From DATFIX01 sp047617305 (GTDB lineage: Archaea; Halobacteriota; Halobacteria; Halobacteriales; Natrialbaceae), in contig JBLGCL010000053.1 in the NCBI GenBank assembly GCA_047617305.1, forward strand, positions 1 through 16,400: DNA of 16,400 nucleotides, in the 5' to 3' direction. The position numbers were made by a program, and so were the translations under genes. The stretch's first letter is position 1; every line of letters begins with the position of its first letter. The notes below the pieces were generated by a model. That model saw only the letters and a list, made by a program, of their open reading frames with translations, made no database searches and was not told the origin of the DNA. Below, piece by piece: positions 14,607 through 16,400 of this stretch.

Positions 14607-14760
14607 CGCCGGCACCCGACCGCCGACGAATCCGTCCCCGGGCGTCACCCCCTCCAGGCGAACGATTCCCACCGTATCGCTCCCCGCCAGCGGCGGCGCG
14701 AGGAGATGCCGTGGCCGACCTCTTCTACTCGTCGGGCGTTTCCCCGGCAACCGATTTCGG

Positions 14761-15321
14761 TCAGGCCGTCGAGGGAAGGAACCCGTCCTCCTTGGCGAGC
14801 AGCAGGGCCTCGACCGTCGCGTCGTTGGTGGGAAACTGGCGGGCCCGGTCGAGCGCCTCGGCCGCAGGAACTCGCTGCAGGGAGAGGAACTCGTTGCCCT
14901 CCAGGGACGGCTCCCCCTGTTCGAGGTCCCGGGCGAAGACCGACCCCCGGCGGTGCCGGAGCAACCCGGTCGCGACCCAGACGTCCTGCAACAGTTCGAC
15001 GGTGCCGGGATCGAACCCCGTCTCCTCGCGGAGTTCGCGGCTCCCGGCCGCCTCGTAGGACTCGTCGTCCTCGACGAGGCCCGCCGGGAGTTCCACCTGG
15101 GTGTGCCTGACCGGCGGCCGATACTGCTCGACGAACAGCACGTCGCCGTCGTCCACGGCGACGATCACGACCGCCGGCGGGAGCTCCGCCCAGTAGTATC
15201 GCTTCCGCGAGCCGTCCGGCTGTTCGACGAGATCGTGACCGCCGGCGTACCAGCTGTTCTCGTACTCGGTCGCCGATTCGAGGACGGGCCACTCAGGATC
15301 CGGCGGGGTCGAGTCAACCAC
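14761..15321 (-). CDS. NUDIX hydrolase, ADP-ribose pyrophosphatase-like
   Basis: This 186-residue NUDIX enzyme contains a perfect Nudix box at 81-103 (Gx5Ex7REUxEExGU, read as GLVEDDE then RELREETGF). The preceding strand VVIVAVDDGDVLFVEQYRPPV and ELPAG before the box resemble ADP-ribose and nucleoside-diphosphate-sugar pyrophosphatases. The N-terminus is acidic and carries DLVEQPDGSRKRYYWAELPPA, typical of that group. A likely substrate is ADP-ribose or a related nucleotide, but NUDIX specificity cannot be read from the box alone. The start is GTG at 15321, with no clear ribosome-binding site. It follows the DUF5809-like gene by 54 nt on the same strand and may share its transcript. The 154 nt between it and the regulator gene (14607-14760) hold no gene that I can see. 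Confidence 0.88.
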   Translation of the reverse strand: MVDSTPPDPEWPVLESATEYENSWYAGGHDLVEQPDGSRKRYYWAELPPAVVIVAVDDGDVLFVEQYRPPVRHTQVELPAGLVEDDESYEAAGSRELREETGFDPGTVELLQDVWVATGLLRHRRGSVFARDLEQGEPSLEGNEFLSLQRVPAAEALDRARQFPTNDATVEALLLAKEDGFLPSTA

Positions 15322-15375
15322 GGAGCAACACCCAGCTAATCGAGCCCCACCGCCCCGTCGCGCCGTCGCCGGTCG

Positions 15376-15798
15376 TCATCGCACGACCTCGCGGTAGAGC
15401 CGACCGAACGCCTGCCGCCGGAGGGTCGCGACGGCCGCGTCGGCCTCGTCATGGAACGTGGCGACGACGGCCTCGTCCGCGAATCCCGGGGCGTGCCGGA
15501 CGACGCCGTCGACGTTCTCGCTCCCGATCTCGATGACCTCGCCCTCGTAGTCGGCCCGCCAGTCCTCGAACGCCTCGCGCGAGTCGACGGTCACCGCGAG
15601 CAGGGAGGCGAACAGGGCGTCCCGGACCGTCTCGACGACCTCGGACGTGACGCGGGTCTCGTACTCCGACTGGTCGAACTCCATCGCCTTGGCCGTCTCC
15701 CTGACGACCGTCCTCGCCGCCGGTTCGAGCGCCTCGTACGCTTCGCGGGCCTCGGCTTCGGTGTCGGGGTCGATCCACCCCGTCGTGTCGGTGTCCAT
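15376..15798 (-). CDS. DUF5809-like haloarchaeal protein of unknown function
   Basis: A 140-residue soluble acidic protein begins MDTDTTGWIDPDTEAEAREA and is mostly helical by eye. Conserved-looking stretches are LEPAARTVVRETAKAM, FDQSEYETRVTSEVVETVRDALFASLLAV and FEDWRADYEGEVIEIGSENVDGVVRHAPGF. No catalytic or metal motif is evident and there are no membrane segments. I recall this as the haloarchaeal DUF5809 family, which is often found next to DUF5810, as here (24 nt from the upstream gene on the same strand). That recollection needs a profile check. Co-transcription with the upstream DUF5810-like gene is likely from the spacing. Confidence 0.8.
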   Translation of the reverse strand: MDTDTTGWIDPDTEAEAREAYEALEPAARTVVRETAKAMEFDQSEYETRVTSEVVETVRDALFASLLAVTVDSREAFEDWRADYEGEVIEIGSENVDGVVRHAPGFADEAVVATFHDEADAAVATLRRQAFGRLYREVVR

Positions 15799-15822
15799 AC
15801 CGGTCCGTCGGCGGTGGAACAG

Positions 15823-16251
15823 TTACGCGTTTCCGTCCGGTTCGTCGTCGCGTTCGGCGTCGTCGCCCGATTCCTCGGCTCGCTCGTGCATCTCCCGGGT
15901 CATCGCCCGGGCTTCGGCCATCACCTCGGTCGCCTCGTCCGTGAGTTCCTCGCGCTCGCGGTCCCGGAGTTCCCGCTGGCGCTCGGAATACGCGCCCCGG
16001 CCCCGTTCGCGGCCGGGGACGTGGTCGTGCGTGTCGGCGGCTTCGACTTCGTCCGGGAGGTCCTCCTCGGGGGCGTGGGGGGTCACCGTCTCCGCGAGTT
16101 CCGCCGGCCGCCGTTCCTTCCAGTCGGTAACGTGCTCGTCGAGCCAGGCCTCGTGGTCCTCGCTGCGGATCATCGCGGTGAACGCGAGGTGGTTGGCCAG
16201 GTGCTCGCCGTCGAGTTGCGGTTCGTCGCAGACGGGGCAGCGGTAGCCCAT
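15823..16251 (-). CDS. DUF5810-like haloarchaeal protein with a short N-terminal CxxC...HxxxH zinc motif
   Basis: The 142-residue protein starts MGYRCPVCDEPQLDGEHLANH. C5, C8, H17 and H21 form a CX2CX8HX3H pattern that could bind one zinc ion, with a shorter spacing than a classical C2H2 finger. The next segment (LAFTAMIRSEDHEAWLDEHV) looks helical. The last 60 residues are extremely charged (ERQRELRDREREELTDEATEVMAEARAM) and probably form a long helix or coiled coil. ATG 16251 fits the conserved start and a T-rich element at about 26 nt upstream; ATG 16275 would add eight residues. It is the first gene of a probable operon with the DUF5809-like gene. The function is unknown, and nucleic-acid binding is only a possibility. 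Confidence 0.8.
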   Translation of the reverse strand: MGYRCPVCDEPQLDGEHLANHLAFTAMIRSEDHEAWLDEHVTDWKERRPAELAETVTPHAPEEDLPDEVEAADTHDHVPGRERGRGAYSERQRELRDREREELTDEATEVMAEARAMTREMHERAEESGDDAERDDEPDGNA

Positions 16252-16273
16252 GGAAGGTGGTTCGACTGAAGAC

Positions 16274-16281
16274 ACAAAAAC
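16274..16281 (-). promoter_or_regulatory. TATA-like element of the DUF5810-DUF5809 unit
   Basis: On the minus strand this reads gtttttgt, centred about 26-27 nt before the ATG at 16251. It is a T-rich element compatible with a leaderless mRNA and supports the shorter start. Confidence 0.35.
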
Positions 16282-16360
16282 GCGCCCCTGTCGGAAAACG
16301 GACGACGAACCGGCGTTCCGACGGTGGCGGGGGTGTCACTTCCGGGGCTGCGTCCCGTCC

Positions 16361-16400
16361 CTACTCGGTCACGTCGAGCACCATCACGACCGCGTCCTCG
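16361..16400 (-). CDS. C-terminal end of an unidentified gene, rest beyond window
   Basis: A minus-strand frame enters from the right edge and reads EDAVVMVLDVTE before a TAG at 16363-16361. The hydrophobic-acidic strand at a C-terminus resembles the last beta strand of small enzymes such as GNAT acetyltransferases, but twelve residues are not enough to name it. It lies on the same strand as the DUF5810-like gene, about 110 nt upstream of it. Confidence 0.45.
   Translation of the reverse strand, partial: EDAVVMVLDVTE

Noticed and set aside
14607..14760. Gap between the regulator and NUDIX genes searched for a small gene or RNA
   Set aside because: It is GC-rich throughout, with no convincing start, TATA element, tRNA-like fold or T-rich terminator.
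1..16400. Whole window considered as a mobile island, defence locus or CRISPR region
   Set aside because: There is no transposase, integrase, toxin-antitoxin pair, phage gene, direct-repeat array or shift in composition. The genes are core haloarchaeal functions.

Overview
The window is a stretch of haloarchaeal (class Halobacteria) chromosome. The evidence is a high G+C content with strong GC codon bias, very acidic Asp/Glu-rich proteins, an archaeal EF-1 alpha, a euryarchaeal HhH-MutS ATPase, an Lrp/AsnC-RCK regulator, and halophile-specific small families (DUF5809- and DUF5810-like). Many starts look leaderless, with a TATA-like element about 26-28 nt upstream. I see no insertion sequences, integrases, CRISPR, rRNA or tRNA, and composition is uniform, so this looks like core chromosome and not an acquired island.

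Layout. 1-374 (-): 5'-terminal part of a small membrane protein, divergent from mutL. 595-2778 (+): MutL with an endonuclease motif. 2856-4232 (+): nicotinate phosphoribosyltransferase. 4295-5353 (+): RNA 3'-phosphate cyclase RtcA, whose 3' end overlaps by 14 nt the 3' end of the convergent EF-1 alpha gene (5340-6605, -). 6606-6945: the divergent promoter region of EF-1 alpha and a PfkB sugar kinase (6946-7902, +), including a possible 16-codon leader ORF. 7903-8026: a hairpin-rich gap between convergent genes. 8027-8887 (-): tandem-domain universal stress protein. 9114-9347 (+): two-TM small protein. 9357-11102 (-): HhH-MutS-family ATPase. 11204-11455 (+): two-TM small protein. 11526-12401 (+): membrane-anchored protein of unknown function. 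12411-13574 (-): a UspA-TrkA pair, divergent from an Lrp/AsnC-RCK_C fusion regulator (13854-14606, +). 14761-15321 (-): NUDIX hydrolase. 15376-16251 (-): DUF5809/DUF5810-like pair. 16361-16400 (-): the last 12 codons of an unidentified gene.

How the genes fit together. Most are independent housekeeping units: mismatch repair, NAD salvage, RNA end processing, translation elongation, sugar phosphorylation and stress proteins. The one clear local system lies at 12411-14606. A K+-channel gating subunit (TrkA/RCK) is apparently co-transcribed with a universal stress protein. It is transcribed divergently from a regulator whose C-terminal domain aligns without gaps to the RCK_C domain of that TrkA. 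A 14/15-bp inverted repeat (13721-13763) lies in the AT-rich divergent promoter. This suggests, by inference, that one ligand-sensing domain type is used both to gate K+ uptake and to control its transcription. It is the best candidate here for a little-described system. The other points worth a second look are the EF-1 alpha gene without S10 beside it, the altered GAGD motif of the sugar kinase, and the leader ORF in front of that kinase.
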